Below are positions 9,161 to 18,497 of a stretch of 64,000 bases of DNA, piece after piece. The DNA is from Streptomyces sclerotialus (lineage in GTDB: Bacteria > Actinomycetota > Actinomycetes > Streptomycetales > Streptomycetaceae), in NCBI GenBank assembly GCA_000719105.1, contig JODX01000004.1, forward strand, positions 124,001 through 188,000, in the 5' to 3' direction. Below the pieces are notes generated by a model, which searched no databases, had not been told where the DNA came from, and saw nothing but the letters and a program-made list of their open reading frames with translations. Each line of letters opens with the position of its first letter. Positions within the stretch are counted from its first letter, which is position 1. A program made the translations under genes and the position numbers.

Positions 9161-10207
9161 ATGGGGACCGAGCCGCCGGGAGCGCGGACGCCGAAGAACG
9201 GGGGCGACCGGCGCGGCCACGGCCGTATGCGGGTCCGGGTGCGCGGCCGCCTGCGCGGCCTGCGGCGCGCGTTGCTCGCCGCGCTCGTCACCGGGTCGGT
9301 GGTCCTGCCCCTCTCGGCCGCCGCTCAGCCCCGGGTTCCGGCCCCGGCTCCGGCCGCGCTCGGCCCGGTCACGGCGGCCGGCCTGGACCGGGCGTACGCG
9401 GCCAACCGGGCCACCGCCGAGGAGGCGGCCCGCATGGCCGCCGCCCACGGAGACCGGCACCGGGCCGCCGCGGACCGCGCCCTCGCCGAGCCGTCCCGGC
9501 ACCTGCTCGCCTTCGACGGGCGCGGCGCCGGTCTGGCCACCGAGGTCTTCGGCGACCTGGCCCGCGCCGACCGCGTCGCCGTCCTGGTCCCCGGCTCCGA
9601 CACCGGCCTCGACACCTACGACCGCTTCCGCACCGCCGCCCGCGCCCTGTACCGGGAGCTCGTCCGGCAGGCCCCCGAGGGCACCCGGCCCGCGGTCGTC
9701 GCCTGGCTGGGCTACGAGACGCCCGGCACGGTCAGCACCACGGTCGCCACCACCGGTCGCGCCGAGCAGGCCGCGCCCCGACTGCGGGCATTCGTCGACG
9801 AGTTGCGCGGCATCGTGGGGCGGTCCGCCCGGATCTCCCTCGTCTGCCACTCCTACGGCTCGGTGGTCTGCGGCCGTGCCGCCTCCGGCGCGGACGCGGA
9901 CGACATCGCCCTCGTCGGCAGCCCCGGCACCGGTGCCGGCAGCGCCACCGCCCTGCACACCCGGGCGCGCGTCTGGGCGGGCCGCGGCAGCGACGACTGG
10001 GTGGCACACGTCCCGCACGTGAGCGCCGGCCTGTTCGGGACGACCGTGGGCCTCGGCGCCGACCCGGTCTCCCCGGCCTACGGCGCCCGGGTCTTCGCCG
10101 CGGGCGACGGCGGCCACAGCGACTACTTCGACCCCGGTTCCCTCTCCCTGACCAACCTCGCCCGGATCGTCCTGGGCGTGACCGAGGAGGTCGTCACCCA
10201 TGGCTGA
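9161..10207 (+). CDS. DUF1023 alpha/beta hydrolase, probably exported
   Basis: The protein has 348 residues. A basic N-terminus is followed by a hydrophobic stretch (ALLAALVTGSVVLPLSAAAQ, about residues 37-56), suggesting a signal peptide or anchor. The catalytic part contains VAVLVPGSDTGLDTY, the nucleophile elbow SLVCHSYGSVVCG, VGSPGTG, and a late His in GDGGHSDYF, the layout of the DUF1023 hydrolase family common in Streptomyces. An alternative start exists at 9227 (MRVRVRG). It overlaps the acyltransferase gene by 8 nt and heads a four-gene operon ending in a two-component system. The substrate is unknown; an envelope lipid or acyl group is plausible. Confidence 0.85.
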   Translation: MGTEPPGARTPKNGGDRRGHGRMRVRVRGRLRGLRRALLAALVTGSVVLPLSAAAQPRVPAPAPAALGPVTAAGLDRAYAANRATAEEAARMAAAHGDRHRAAADRALAEPSRHLLAFDGRGAGLATEVFGDLARADRVAVLVPGSDTGLDTYDRFRTAARALYRELVRQAPEGTRPAVVAWLGYETPGTVSTTVATTGRAEQAAPRLRAFVDELRGIVGRSARISLVCHSYGSVVCGRAASGADADDIALVGSPGTGAGSATALHTRARVWAGRGSDDWVAHVPHVSAGLFGTTVGLGADPVSPAYGARVFAAGDGGHSDYFDPGSLSLTNLARIVLGVTEEVVTHG

Positions 10208-11459
10208 GACGATCACTGCGACGAAGGCCGGGACGATCGCCGAGACGAAGACCGGGGCGACCCGGCGCACCCTGCGGGGAACCTGGCGGCGGACCGCCGC
10301 CCGGGTCGACGCCGCCACTCCCGCACATCGGGACCGCGCCGTCGACGCCCTGCGCGCCGGGGCGATCCTCGGCGTCGTCCTGGGCCACTGGCTGGTGACC
10401 GCGCTGGTCGCGGACGGGCGCGGTCTGCACTCGGACAGCCCCCTGCGGCACCTGCCCTGGCTGGCGCCCGTCTCCTGGGCCCTCCAGCCCCTCGCCGTGT
10501 TCTTCCTGGTGGGCGGGCACGTGGCCACCCGCGGTCACGCCGCCGCCCGGGCCCGGGGCACGTCCTACGGCCGCTGGCTGTCCGGCCGCCTGTCCCGGCT
10601 GTTCCGGCCGGTCGCCGCCGTACTGGGGCTGTGGACGGTGACGGCCGTGCTGCTGCTCCTGTCCGGCACGGACCCGGCGACGGTCCGGACACTGGTGAAG
10701 CTGGCCCTGTCGCCCCTGTGGTTCCTGCTGGTCTTCGCCGCGCTGACGGCGGCGACCCCTCTGCTGGCCCGGCTCCACCCGCTCTGGCCGCTCGCCGTCG
10801 TCCTCCACGTGGACCTGCTGCGCTTCGGTTTCGGCGCCCCCTCCTGGCTCGGCTGGCTGAACCTGGCGGCGGGCTGGCTGGTGCCGTACACCCTCGGCGC
10901 CGCCTGGACCCGCGGCGAGCTGGACCGCCGTCGCGCGGGCTGGAGCCTCCTCACCGGCGGTACGGCGGCGACCGCTGCGCTCGTCGCGTGGGCGGGTTAC
11001 CCGGCGTCGATGGTCGGCGTCCCCGGCGCCGCGGTCTCCAACCTCAACCCGCCGACGCTGGCCGCCGTCACCTTCGGTCTGGCCCAGTGCGGGCTCGCCC
11101 TGCTGCTGCGCGACCGGCTGCGCCGCGCGATGCGCCGGCCGGTGGCGTGGGCGGCGGTGGCGCTGGCCAACCTGTCCGCGATGACGATCTTCCTGTGGCA
11201 CCAGACGGCGCTGATGGCGACCACGGCCACCGGTCTCCTTGCGGGGCGGCTGCCCGGACTGCACACACTCCCGGACGGGCTCGGCTGGGTGGCGGCCCGC
11301 CTGGCCTGGCTGCCGGTGTTCGCCGTGGCGCTCGCCGTGTGCTGGGCCGCGTTCCGGTCCCGGGAGCGGGGCGGCGGCCGGGGCCGTGCGCGGGTGGTGC
11401 GGGAGCACCGGCCGGTGCAGGCGGACCGGGAGATCCCGGTGGAGGCGAGCCGTGTCTAA
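10200..11459 (+). CDS. Multi-pass acyltransferase-3 family membrane protein
   Basis: The protein has 419 residues. It has about ten hydrophobic helices. The N-terminal DRAVDALRAGAILGVVLGHWLVT contains the conserved R-x(n)-H pattern of acyltransferase-3/OafA proteins, which move acyl groups from cytoplasmic donors to extracytoplasmic acceptors. LNPPTLAAVTFGLAQ and NLSAMTIFLWHQTAL are typical of a Streptomyces subgroup. It overlaps the preceding DUF1023 hydrolase, and its stop codon overlaps the GTG of the following sensor kinase, so the operon couples an envelope acyl-modifying pair with a sensory system. Confidence 0.88.
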   Translation: MAETITATKAGTIAETKTGATRRTLRGTWRRTAARVDAATPAHRDRAVDALRAGAILGVVLGHWLVTALVADGRGLHSDSPLRHLPWLAPVSWALQPLAVFFLVGGHVATRGHAAARARGTSYGRWLSGRLSRLFRPVAAVLGLWTVTAVLLLLSGTDPATVRTLVKLALSPLWFLLVFAALTAATPLLARLHPLWPLAVVLHVDLLRFGFGAPSWLGWLNLAAGWLVPYTLGAAWTRGELDRRRAGWSLLTGGTAATAALVAWAGYPASMVGVPGAAVSNLNPPTLAAVTFGLAQCGLALLLRDRLRRAMRRPVAWAAVALANLSAMTIFLWHQTALMATTATGLLAGRLPGLHTLPDGLGWVAARLAWLPVFAVALAVCWAAFRSRERGGGRGRARVVREHRPVQADREIPVEASRV

Positions 11460-12828
11460 GGTGGGCCGTGTGACGGAACGGGGGAGCCAGCATGTGATCG
11501 TGCGCCATGTCCGGCGCTGGCTGCGGGTGCTGCGGGACGATCTGTGGACCGGACGGGCGGATCCGCTGCCGCCGTCGGTCTGGCTGCGGTGGCTGCCGCA
11601 CGGCATAGTCTGCCTGGCCGCGTTGGGTATCACGCTCGGTGACATCGGCCAGCTCAGTGATCACGGCAATGTCGACTTCGGGTACGCCTTCCCGCTCGGG
11701 CTGGCGCACGGCGGCGCGGTGGTGCTCGCGCTGTGGCGGCCGATCGCGGCCTGGTGGCTGGCGACCGGGACCACCCTGCTGGCGGCCGTCGCGGTGCGGA
11801 TCCAGCTGCTGGCCGGATCGGCGTCCGACTTCACCTGGCCGTGGAGCGCGGCCGCGATCATCGGGCAGATCCTCGTGCTGCTGCTGCTCGCGCTGCGGGT
11901 GCCCACCCGGGTGTCCGGCGAGGCGCTGGCCCTGACCGTGCTGCTCACCTATCTGCTCCAGGGTCTGCTGGGGGCGTCGGACTACCAGTCCACGGGCGTG
12001 CTCGCGGTCGTCCTGTTCACGGTCGCGGTGGTGCTCGGCACAGCCCTGCGCGGCCGCCGCGAGGCCCGCGCGCAGCTCCAGCAGCAGACCACGCTCACCG
12101 CCGAGGAACGCGCCCGCCGCACCCTGCTGGAGGAGCGCAGCCGCATCGCCCGCGAGCTGCACGACGTGGTCGCCCACCACATGTCGGTGATCTCCATCCA
12201 GGCCCAGGTCGCCCCGCACCTCGTCGAGAACCCGTCGGAGGAGCTGAAGGAGAACCTCGCGGGCATCCGGCAGAACGCACTGGAGGCGCTGACCGAACTG
12301 CGCCGGGTGCTCGGCGTGCTGCGCTCGGAGCACCCCGAGACGGGGCAGCCCCTCGGCGCTCCCGCCACCGGTACCGCTCCGCACGCCCCGCAGCCCACCC
12401 TCGACCGGCTGGACGCCCTGGTGGAGAACACCCGGGCCGCGGGTCTGACGGTGACCGTCGAGGACATCGGCGACCGGCGCCCGCTGCCGCCCGGCGTGGA
12501 GCTGTCGGCGTACCGGATCGTCCAGGAGGCACTGAGCAACGTCCTGCGGCACGCGCCCGGCGCGACGGTCCGGATCCAGCTCACGCACCTCGCGTACGGC
12601 CTGCGCGTGGAGGTCCGCAACTCGCCCCCGCGGCGGCGCGCCCCCCGGTCGCCGGGAGCGGGGCACGGCCTGCTCGGCATGCGCGAGCGGACCACGATGC
12701 TCGGCGGCACCCTGATGACGGCCCCCACGCCCGGCGGCGGCTACCTGGTGTCCGCGTTCCTGCCGGCCGACGAATGCGACCGCCCGCGCCCCGCTCCCCC
12801 CACCGATCCCGAGGACGGCACCGCATGA
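11452..12828 (+). CDS. NarL-type sensor histidine kinase (HisKA_3)
   Basis: The protein has 458 residues. The GTG at 11452 has a strong GGAGGCGAGCC ribosome site and overlaps the stop of the acyltransferase gene. Four to five membrane helices cover residues about 45-195. The HisKA_3 dimerisation segment has the H-box ELHDVVAHHMSV, and an HATPase domain follows with SAYRIVQEALSNVLRHA (N-box) and GHGLLGMRERTTMLGG. Such kinases pair with LuxR/NarL regulators; one follows with an ATGA overlap. A close paralog lies at 13588-14943. Confidence 0.92.
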   Translation: MSKVGRVTERGSQHVIVRHVRRWLRVLRDDLWTGRADPLPPSVWLRWLPHGIVCLAALGITLGDIGQLSDHGNVDFGYAFPLGLAHGGAVVLALWRPIAAWWLATGTTLLAAVAVRIQLLAGSASDFTWPWSAAAIIGQILVLLLLALRVPTRVSGEALALTVLLTYLLQGLLGASDYQSTGVLAVVLFTVAVVLGTALRGRREARAQLQQQTTLTAEERARRTLLEERSRIARELHDVVAHHMSVISIQAQVAPHLVENPSEELKENLAGIRQNALEALTELRRVLGVLRSEHPETGQPLGAPATGTAPHAPQPTLDRLDALVENTRAAGLTVTVEDIGDRRPLPPGVELSAYRIVQEALSNVLRHAPGATVRIQLTHLAYGLRVEVRNSPPRRRAPRSPGAGHGLLGMRERTTMLGGTLMTAPTPGGGYLVSAFLPADECDRPRPAPPTDPEDGTA

Positions 12829-13490
12829 TCCGCGTACTGATCGCCGACGACCAGCAGATGGTCCGGCAGGGCTTCACGGTGCTGCTCAACACCCAGCCCG
12901 ACATCGAGGTGGTCGGGCAGGCCGTGCACGGCCTGGACGCCATCGGCAAGGTCGCCGAACTGGCCCCGGACGTCGTCCTGATGGACATCCGCATGCCCGA
13001 ACTCGGCGGCATCGAGGCCACCCGCCGCATCACCGCCGAGCACGCCCACATCAGAGTCCTGGTCCTGACGACGTTCGACCTCGACGAGTACGTGTACGAG
13101 GCCCTGCACGCCGGCGCCTCCGGATTCCTGCTCAAGGACGCTTCCGCGGACCAACTCGCGGAGGCGGTACGGGTGGTGGCCGCGGGCGACGGCCTGCTGG
13201 CGCCCGGGGTCACCCGCCGCCTCATCGCCGAGTTCTCGCGGCTGCAGGGGGCGGTCCCGCGCGCCCCGCTGAAGGAACGCGTCGCCGACCTCACCGAGCG
13301 CGAGACGGAGGTGCTCGCGCTGATCGCCCAGGGGCTGTCCAACGCCGAGATCGCCGAGCGCCTCGTCGTCGCCGAGCAGACCGTGAAGACCCATGTGGGC
13401 CGCATCCTGGTCAAGCTGGGCCTGCGGGACCGCACCCAGGCGGCGATCTTCGCTTACGAGACGGGACTGGTGCGGCCGTCCGGTTACTGA
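12825..13490 (+). CDS. NarL/LuxR-family response regulator
   Basis: The protein has 221 residues. The receiver has the D8-D9 acidic pair and phosphoacceptor D54 in VLMDIRMPE. A LuxR-type helix-turn-helix follows, with LTERETEVLALIAQGLSNAEIAERLVVAEQTVKTHV. It is coupled to the kinase by a 4-nt ATGA overlap. It is strikingly similar to the regulator at 14940-15614 (the ATTFDLDEYVY and GASGFLLKDAS segments are near-identical), indicating a tandem duplication of the whole two-component pair. Confidence 0.95.
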   Translation: MIRVLIADDQQMVRQGFTVLLNTQPDIEVVGQAVHGLDAIGKVAELAPDVVLMDIRMPELGGIEATRRITAEHAHIRVLVLTTFDLDEYVYEALHAGASGFLLKDASADQLAEAVRVVAAGDGLLAPGVTRRLIAEFSRLQGAVPRAPLKERVADLTERETEVLALIAQGLSNAEIAERLVVAEQTVKTHVGRILVKLGLRDRTQAAIFAYETGLVRPSGY

Positions 13491-13514
13491 ACCGCGGTCG
13501 CGGGCGGCTCGCGG

Positions 13515-13531
13515 CCCGTAGTACCTGAGAG
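13515..13531 (+). promoter_or_regulatory. Shared upstream motif, copy 2
   Basis: CCCGTAGTACCTGAGAG differs by one base from the motif at 9040-9056. Here it overlaps an inverted repeat, GAGAGGG at 13527-13533 and CCCTCTC at 13546-13552, about 40-60 bp upstream of the second kinase start, a good position for an operator. Regulator identity is inferred. Confidence 0.4.
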
Positions 13532-13587
13532 GGACCCCGGAGAACCCCTCTCACTGAGGACGACCCCGGCACCGGCAGGCACCTACC

Positions 13588-14943
13588 GTGTGGAGCGTGA
13601 CCGAGACGACCCAGACGCGGACGCTGCCCCCACCGGGCGGTGCCGAGCCGCGCAGCCCCGAGTACCGGCTGGCCGTGGATGCCCTGCGCGGACTGCGCCA
13701 GGACCTGATCACCGACGCGTTCGCGTACCGCCCGCTGCCCCGGATGGGCGTGGACGGCCCGCTGACCCGGCGGCTGCCCCCGCGCCTGCGGGAGTACGCG
13801 GCCTGGACCCCGCACGCGGCCGTGGCGGGCATCGGTCTGCTCACGATGGCCATCGCGTCCACGGCCGCCAGCTACGGCAGGGGTGGCTTCAGCACGCTGG
13901 TGAGCGGTGCGCTCGCCCTGCTGCCGGTCCTGCTGACGCTGACCAGACCCGTCGGGGCGTTCTGGCTGTCCATGGTGGCGACTCCGGTGACCGCCGTGTT
14001 CGGCGACGACTGGGACGGCTTCCCCTGGCAGCCCGGTGCCTTCGCCTGCCATCTGGTGGTCCTGACGGTCGTGGCGCTGCGGACCCGGCCCCGCGCGGCC
14101 GCGTGGATGTGGCTGCTGACCGCGGCCTTCGGGGTCGCCGCCGAGACGCTGCTCAACCCGGGGAATCCCTCGAGCACCACGGGCCCGCTCCTGGTCACCT
14201 CCGCACTGTCCCTGCTGGCCGTGACCGTCCTGCACATCCGCCGCACCGCCCAGCGCGCGGTGACCGCCCAGCAGACGGTCACCGAGCACGAACGTTCCAA
14301 GCGCACGCTGCTGGAGGAGCGCACGACGATCGCCCGCGAGCTGCACGACGTGGTCGCCCACCACATGTCGGTGGTCGCGATCCAGGCGGAGGCCGCGCCG
14401 TACCGCGTGGAGAACCCGCCGCCGGAGCTCGAACAGGCCTTCGTCACGATCAGGGAGAACGCGGTCGCGGCGCTCACCGAGCTCCGCCGCGTCCTCGGTG
14501 TCGTCCGCGCGGAGGACTACGAGGCCCCCGACGCCCCGCAGCCCACCCTCGCCGACCTCGACGCGCTGCTGGCCAACGTCCGCGAGGCGGGCCTGACCGC
14601 CGAGAAGGCGGTCACCGGAGCCGTCCGCGAACTCCCGCAGGGCATCGAGCTGTCCGCGTACCGAATAGTCCAGGAGGCGCTCAGCAACGCCCTCCGGCAC
14701 GCACCGGGCGCCTCGGCCCGCGTCGAGATCGGCTACGTACTGGGCGGACTCGGCCTCCGCGTCGTCAACGGTCCGCCGACCGGCCTGGTCAAGCCCTCAC
14801 CCGGCGCCGGACACGGCATCACCGGCATGCGGGAGCGCGTCACGATGCTGGACGGGGAGATGACGGCGGGGGAGACGGCGGACGGGGGCTACGAGGTGAC
14901 GGTGTTCCTGCCGGTGCCGACGGTGAACGAGGACGAGGCATGA
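13588..14943 (+). CDS. NarL-type sensor histidine kinase, paralog of the preceding one
   Basis: The protein has 451 residues. An N-terminal cytoplasmic segment of about 70 residues is followed by membrane helices (about 75-210), the H-box ELHDVVAHHMSVVAI, and an HATPase domain ending GHGITGMRERVTMLDG. The start is ambiguous: GTG at 13588 or GTG at 13597 (VTETTQTR); neither has a strong ribosome site. It lies 97 bp after the first two-component pair and is followed by its own regulator with a TGA/ATG overlap. The two kinases share catalytic cores but differ in their membrane halves, so they probably sense different inputs. Confidence 0.92.
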   Translation: MWSVTETTQTRTLPPPGGAEPRSPEYRLAVDALRGLRQDLITDAFAYRPLPRMGVDGPLTRRLPPRLREYAAWTPHAAVAGIGLLTMAIASTAASYGRGGFSTLVSGALALLPVLLTLTRPVGAFWLSMVATPVTAVFGDDWDGFPWQPGAFACHLVVLTVVALRTRPRAAAWMWLLTAAFGVAAETLLNPGNPSSTTGPLLVTSALSLLAVTVLHIRRTAQRAVTAQQTVTEHERSKRTLLEERTTIARELHDVVAHHMSVVAIQAEAAPYRVENPPPELEQAFVTIRENAVAALTELRRVLGVVRAEDYEAPDAPQPTLADLDALLANVREAGLTAEKAVTGAVRELPQGIELSAYRIVQEALSNALRHAPGASARVEIGYVLGGLGLRVVNGPPTGLVKPSPGAGHGITGMRERVTMLDGEMTAGETADGGYEVTVFLPVPTVNEDEA

Positions 14944-15614
14944 CGAGCGGCACCATCCGCGTACTGATCGCGGACGACCAGATGATGGTGCGCGAAGGCT
15001 TCTCCGTGCTGCTGAACGCGATGCCGGACATGGAGGTCGTCGGCGAGGCGGTCAACGGCCGGGAGGCGGTCGCGAAGGTCCGTGAACTCTCCCCGGACGT
15101 CGTCCTGATGGACATCCGCATGCCCGAGCTGAACGGCATCGAGGCGACCCGGGAGATCGTGGCCGCGGACAGCGCGGCGAAGGTGCTGGTGCTGACGACG
15201 TTCGACCTCGACGAGTACGTGTACCAGGCGCTGCGGGCGGGAGCCTCGGGCTTCCTCCTCAAGGACGCCTCGGCCCGCCAACTGGCGGACGGCGTACGCG
15301 TGGTGGCAGCCGGTGAGGCCCTGCTCGCGCCGTCCGTGACCAGACGGCTGATCACGGAGTTCTCGAAACTGTCCGAGGCCCCGAGCATGATGCCCGGCGC
15401 GCTGGCCGCGTACGGCGATCTCACCGAGCGGGAGACGGAGGTGCTGGTCCTCATCGCCCAGGGCCTGTCGAACGCGGAGATCGCGGAGCGGCTCGTGGTG
15501 GCCGAGTCGACCATCAAGACGCATGTGAGCAGGATCCTGGTGAAGCTGGGCCTGAGGGACCGGACCCAGGCGGCGGTCTTCGCCTACGAGGCAAGGCTGG
15601 TCACACCACGCTGA
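14940..15614 (+). CDS. NarL/LuxR-family response regulator, paralog
   Basis: The protein has 224 residues. Phosphoacceptor D58 is in VLMDIRMPELNG. The LuxR helix-turn-helix reads LTERETEVLVLIAQGLSNAEIAERLVVAESTIKTHV. Its recognition-helix region differs from the regulator at 12825-13490 only slightly (ESTIKTHVSR versus EQTVKTHVGR), so the two may bind overlapping DNA sites; the shared motif upstream of both operons fits this. It is coupled to the kinase by a 4-nt overlap. Confidence 0.95.
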   Translation: MTSGTIRVLIADDQMMVREGFSVLLNAMPDMEVVGEAVNGREAVAKVRELSPDVVLMDIRMPELNGIEATREIVAADSAAKVLVLTTFDLDEYVYQALRAGASGFLLKDASARQLADGVRVVAAGEALLAPSVTRRLITEFSKLSEAPSMMPGALAAYGDLTERETEVLVLIAQGLSNAEIAERLVVAESTIKTHVSRILVKLGLRDRTQAAVFAYEARLVTPR

Positions 15615-15667
15615 ACGGATCACCGGAACCCCTGGTCAGCGGCCCGGGCGCCGGGTAGCGTCCGCCC

Positions 15668-16876
15668 ATGGCAGCCTTCGACCCGTGGGACCCCGCGTTC
15701 GTCGCCGACCCGTACCCCGCCTTCGCCGAACTGCGTGCGTCGGGCCGCGTGCACTACTACGAGCCCAGCCGCCAGTGGCTGGTGCCGCACCACGCGGACG
15801 TGTCGGTGCTGCTGCGGGACCGCCGCCTCGGCCGGACCTACCAGCACCGTTTCACGCACGAGGAGTTCGGGCGGACGGCACCGCCACCGGAGCACGAGCC
15901 GTTCCACACTCTCAACGACCACGGCATGCTCGACCTGGAGCCGCCGGACCACACGCGGATCCGGCGACTGGTGTCGAAGGCGTTCACGCCCCGGACCGTG
16001 GAGCGGCTGGCGCCGTACGTCCAGCGCCTGGCGGGCGAGCTGGTGGCCGGCCTGGTCGAGGCGGGCGGCGGCGACCTGCTGACGGACGTGGCCGAACCGC
16101 TCCCCGTGGCCGTGATCGCGGAGATGCTCGGCATCCCGGAGTCCGACCGGGCCCCGCTGCGGCCCTGGTCGGCGGACATCTGCGGGATGTACGAGCTGAA
16201 CCCGCCGGAGGAGACGGCGGCGAAGGCGGTACGGGCGTCGGTCGAGTTCACGGAGTACCTGCGCGAACTGATCGCGGCGCGGCGCAAGGCACCGGGCGAG
16301 GATCTGATCTCGGGCCTGATCGCGGCGCACGACGAGGACGACGACCGCCTCACCGAGCAGGAGATGATCTCCACCTGTGTGCTGTTGCTCAACGCGGGCC
16401 ACGAGGCGACGGTCAACGCCACGGTGAACGGCTGGTACGCCCTGTTCCGCAACCCCGACCAGCTGGCGGCCCTGCGCGCGGACCACTCCCTGGTCCCGAC
16501 GGCGGTCGAGGAACTGCTGCGCTACGACACTCCGCTGCAGTTCTTCGAGCGCTGGGTCCTGGACGACATCGAGGTCGCCGGCACGACGATCCCGCGCGGC
16601 GCGGAGATCGCCATGCTCTTCGGCTCGGCCAACCACGACCCGGCGGTGTTCACGGCCCCGGAGAAGCTCGACCTCACCCGCAAGGACAATCCGCACATCT
16701 CCTTCAGCGCTGGCATCCACTACTGCATCGGCGCCCCCCTGGCCCGTATCGAGCTGGCGGCCTCGCTGACGGCCCTGCTGACGCAGGCCCCGGCCCTGAC
16801 CCTGGCGGCGGAGCCGGAGCGCAGGCCGAACTTCGTGATGCGGGGGCTGAAGGGACTGAGTGTCGAGGTCGGCTGA
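15668..16876 (+). CDS. Cytochrome P450
   Basis: The protein has 402 residues, a typical bacterial class I length. The I-helix oxygen-activation motif is NAGHEATVN, and the K-helix ExxR lies in the EELLRYD region. The heme ligand is C353 in FSAGIHYCIGAPLAR. It is a soluble monooxygenase. No ferredoxin or reductase gene is adjacent, so electrons must come from partners elsewhere. It is a stand-alone gene between the two-component operon and a convergent ABC exporter gene; the substrate is unknown. Confidence 0.95.
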   Translation: MAAFDPWDPAFVADPYPAFAELRASGRVHYYEPSRQWLVPHHADVSVLLRDRRLGRTYQHRFTHEEFGRTAPPPEHEPFHTLNDHGMLDLEPPDHTRIRRLVSKAFTPRTVERLAPYVQRLAGELVAGLVEAGGGDLLTDVAEPLPVAVIAEMLGIPESDRAPLRPWSADICGMYELNPPEETAAKAVRASVEFTEYLRELIAARRKAPGEDLISGLIAAHDEDDDRLTEQEMISTCVLLLNAGHEATVNATVNGWYALFRNPDQLAALRADHSLVPTAVEELLRYDTPLQFFERWVLDDIEVAGTTIPRGAEIAMLFGSANHDPAVFTAPEKLDLTRKDNPHISFSAGIHYCIGAPLARIELAASLTALLTQAPALTLAAEPERRPNFVMRGLKGLSVEVG

Positions 16877-16883
16877 CCACCAC

Positions 16884-18497
16884 TCAGCTCGCCAGGTCCC
16901 GCGACCGCAGCCCCGCGAGCCCCACCGCCGTCAGCGCCACCGCCATCCCCGTCAGCCCTGCCGCGGACCGCCACATCATCTCCGCGCCGGGCAGCTTCGG
17001 CAGATGGCTGAAGGGGGACAGGTCCAGCACGGCGTCGGGAAGGTCCAGCGCGGGACCCAGCCAGCCGATCAGCAGGGCCGCACCCGCCACACCCCACGCC
17101 GCCGGGGCCGCCTGGGGCCACACCCCGTGGAGCAGGACGGCACAGCCGCCGATCACCCAGACCGCCGGGAGCTGCACCAGACAGGCGCCGAGCACCGGGC
17201 CGAGCCGGCCGCCGTACCCGATCCCCAGGCCCACCCCGCCGAGCAGCAGGATCAGTGCGGCACCGCCGAAGGCGATCACCAGATGCCCGCTCGCCCAGCG
17301 CAGCCGCCCGACCGCGCAGCCCAGCACCGGCTCGGCCCGCTGCGAGGTCTCCTCGGCATGCTGCCGCAGGACTGCCTGGACGATGTAGAGCGCGGCGACC
17401 ATGCCCAGCATGCCGGCCATGGAGGCGAGGAACGCGTCGGTCAGACCGCCCTGCCCGCCCATCCGCCGGATGATCTCGCGGGTCCGCTCGTTGCCGCCGA
17501 CCAGATCGGTGGCGCCCCGGGTGATCCCGCCGAAGGCCAGCCCGGCGGCGAGGAACCCCAGTGCCCAGCCGATCACGCTGCCCCGCTGCAGCCGCCACGC
17601 CAGCGCACCCGCCGTACCGAGGTGGCCCGTCGCCGGACCGGGCCGGGTGGGCAGGAAGCTCATGCCGATGTCCCGGCGGCCCGCCAGCCCGTACGCCACG
17701 AGGGCCTGGACCGCGACCGCCGCGGCGAACAGCGGCAGCACCCACCACCGCTCGCCCGCGAACGCGCGCGCGTGCTCGAGCCAGCCGATCGGCGACGCCC
17801 ACGTCAGGAAGGACGAGCCGTCGTTCTCGGCGGCGTCGCCCGCCGCCCGCAGCACGAACGCCGCGCCCAGCAGCCCCCCGGTCAGCCCCTTCGCCGCCCG
17901 CGCGCTCTGCGTGAGCTGGGCCGCGACCGCCGCCGCCGTCGCGAAGACCATGCCGACCCCGGCCGTCGCGAGTCCGAGCGCCGCCGCACCGGCCGTGCCC
18001 TGCCCGGCGAGACCGACGGTGATCAGCAGCGCGAGCGCCGCGTTCGCGACGAGCGCGGTCAGCAGCGCCGCCGTGAGCGGTGCCCGCCGCCCCACCATCC
18101 CCGCCGAGAGCAGTTCCTGCCGTCCGCTCTCCTCCTCGTCACGGGTGTGCCGTACGACGACGACCAGGCTCATGACCGCGGCGAACAGTCCCGCGTACAC
18201 CCCGATGCGCCAGGCCACCAGCCCACCGATGGAGTCGCTGAACACCGGGCCGTACGTGGCGCGCAGCGAGCTGTTCGCGAGCATCTGCCGTGCGACCTCG
18301 GCACGCTCGGCCGCCGTCCCGTAGACGCTCTCCAGCGCGCTCGGCACGGAGAGCACCGTCAGCGCGATGACGGCCACCCACACCGGGAGCAGCACCCGGT
18401 CCCGGCGCAGCGCGAGCCGCAGCAGGGTGCCCGTCCCGGCGTACCGGCGCGCACCATTGGTCCTCGGCGCGAACTCCGCCGCCGCCACCGTGGTCAT
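16884..18497 (-). CDS. ABC-2 type exporter permease, large (polyketide/drug exporter-like)
   Basis: The protein has 537 residues with about 12 hydrophobic helices, roughly a doubled six-helix unit. The sequence ([28 protein letters not shown] and [11 protein letters not shown]) matches the large single-chain permeases that pair with DrrA-like ATPases for export of antibiotics or lipids in actinobacteria. The ATG at 18497 overlaps the stop of the ATPase gene (ATGA). It forms an operon with the ATPase and is probably repressed by the GbsR/MarR protein encoded divergently. Confidence 0.88.
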   Translation of the reverse strand: MTTVAAAEFAPRTNGARRYAGTGTLLRLALRRDRVLLPVWVAVIALTVLSVPSALESVYGTAAERAEVARQMLANSSLRATYGPVFSDSIGGLVAWRIGVYAGLFAAVMSLVVVVRHTRDEEESGRQELLSAGMVGRRAPLTAALLTALVANAALALLITVGLAGQGTAGAAALGLATAGVGMVFATAAAVAAQLTQSARAAKGLTGGLLGAAFVLRAAGDAAENDGSSFLTWASPIGWLEHARAFAGERWWVLPLFAAAVAVQALVAYGLAGRRDIGMSFLPTRPGPATGHLGTAGALAWRLQRGSVIGWALGFLAAGLAFGGITRGATDLVGGNERTREIIRRMGGQGGLTDAFLASMAGMLGMVAALYIVQAVLRQHAEETSQRAEPVLGCAVGRLRWASGHLVIAFGGAALILLLGGVGLGIGYGGRLGPVLGACLVQLPAVWVIGGCAVLLHGVWPQAAPAAWGVAGAALLIGWLGPALDLPDAVLDLSPFSHLPKLPGAEMMWRSAAGLTGMAVALTAVGLAGLRSRDLAS

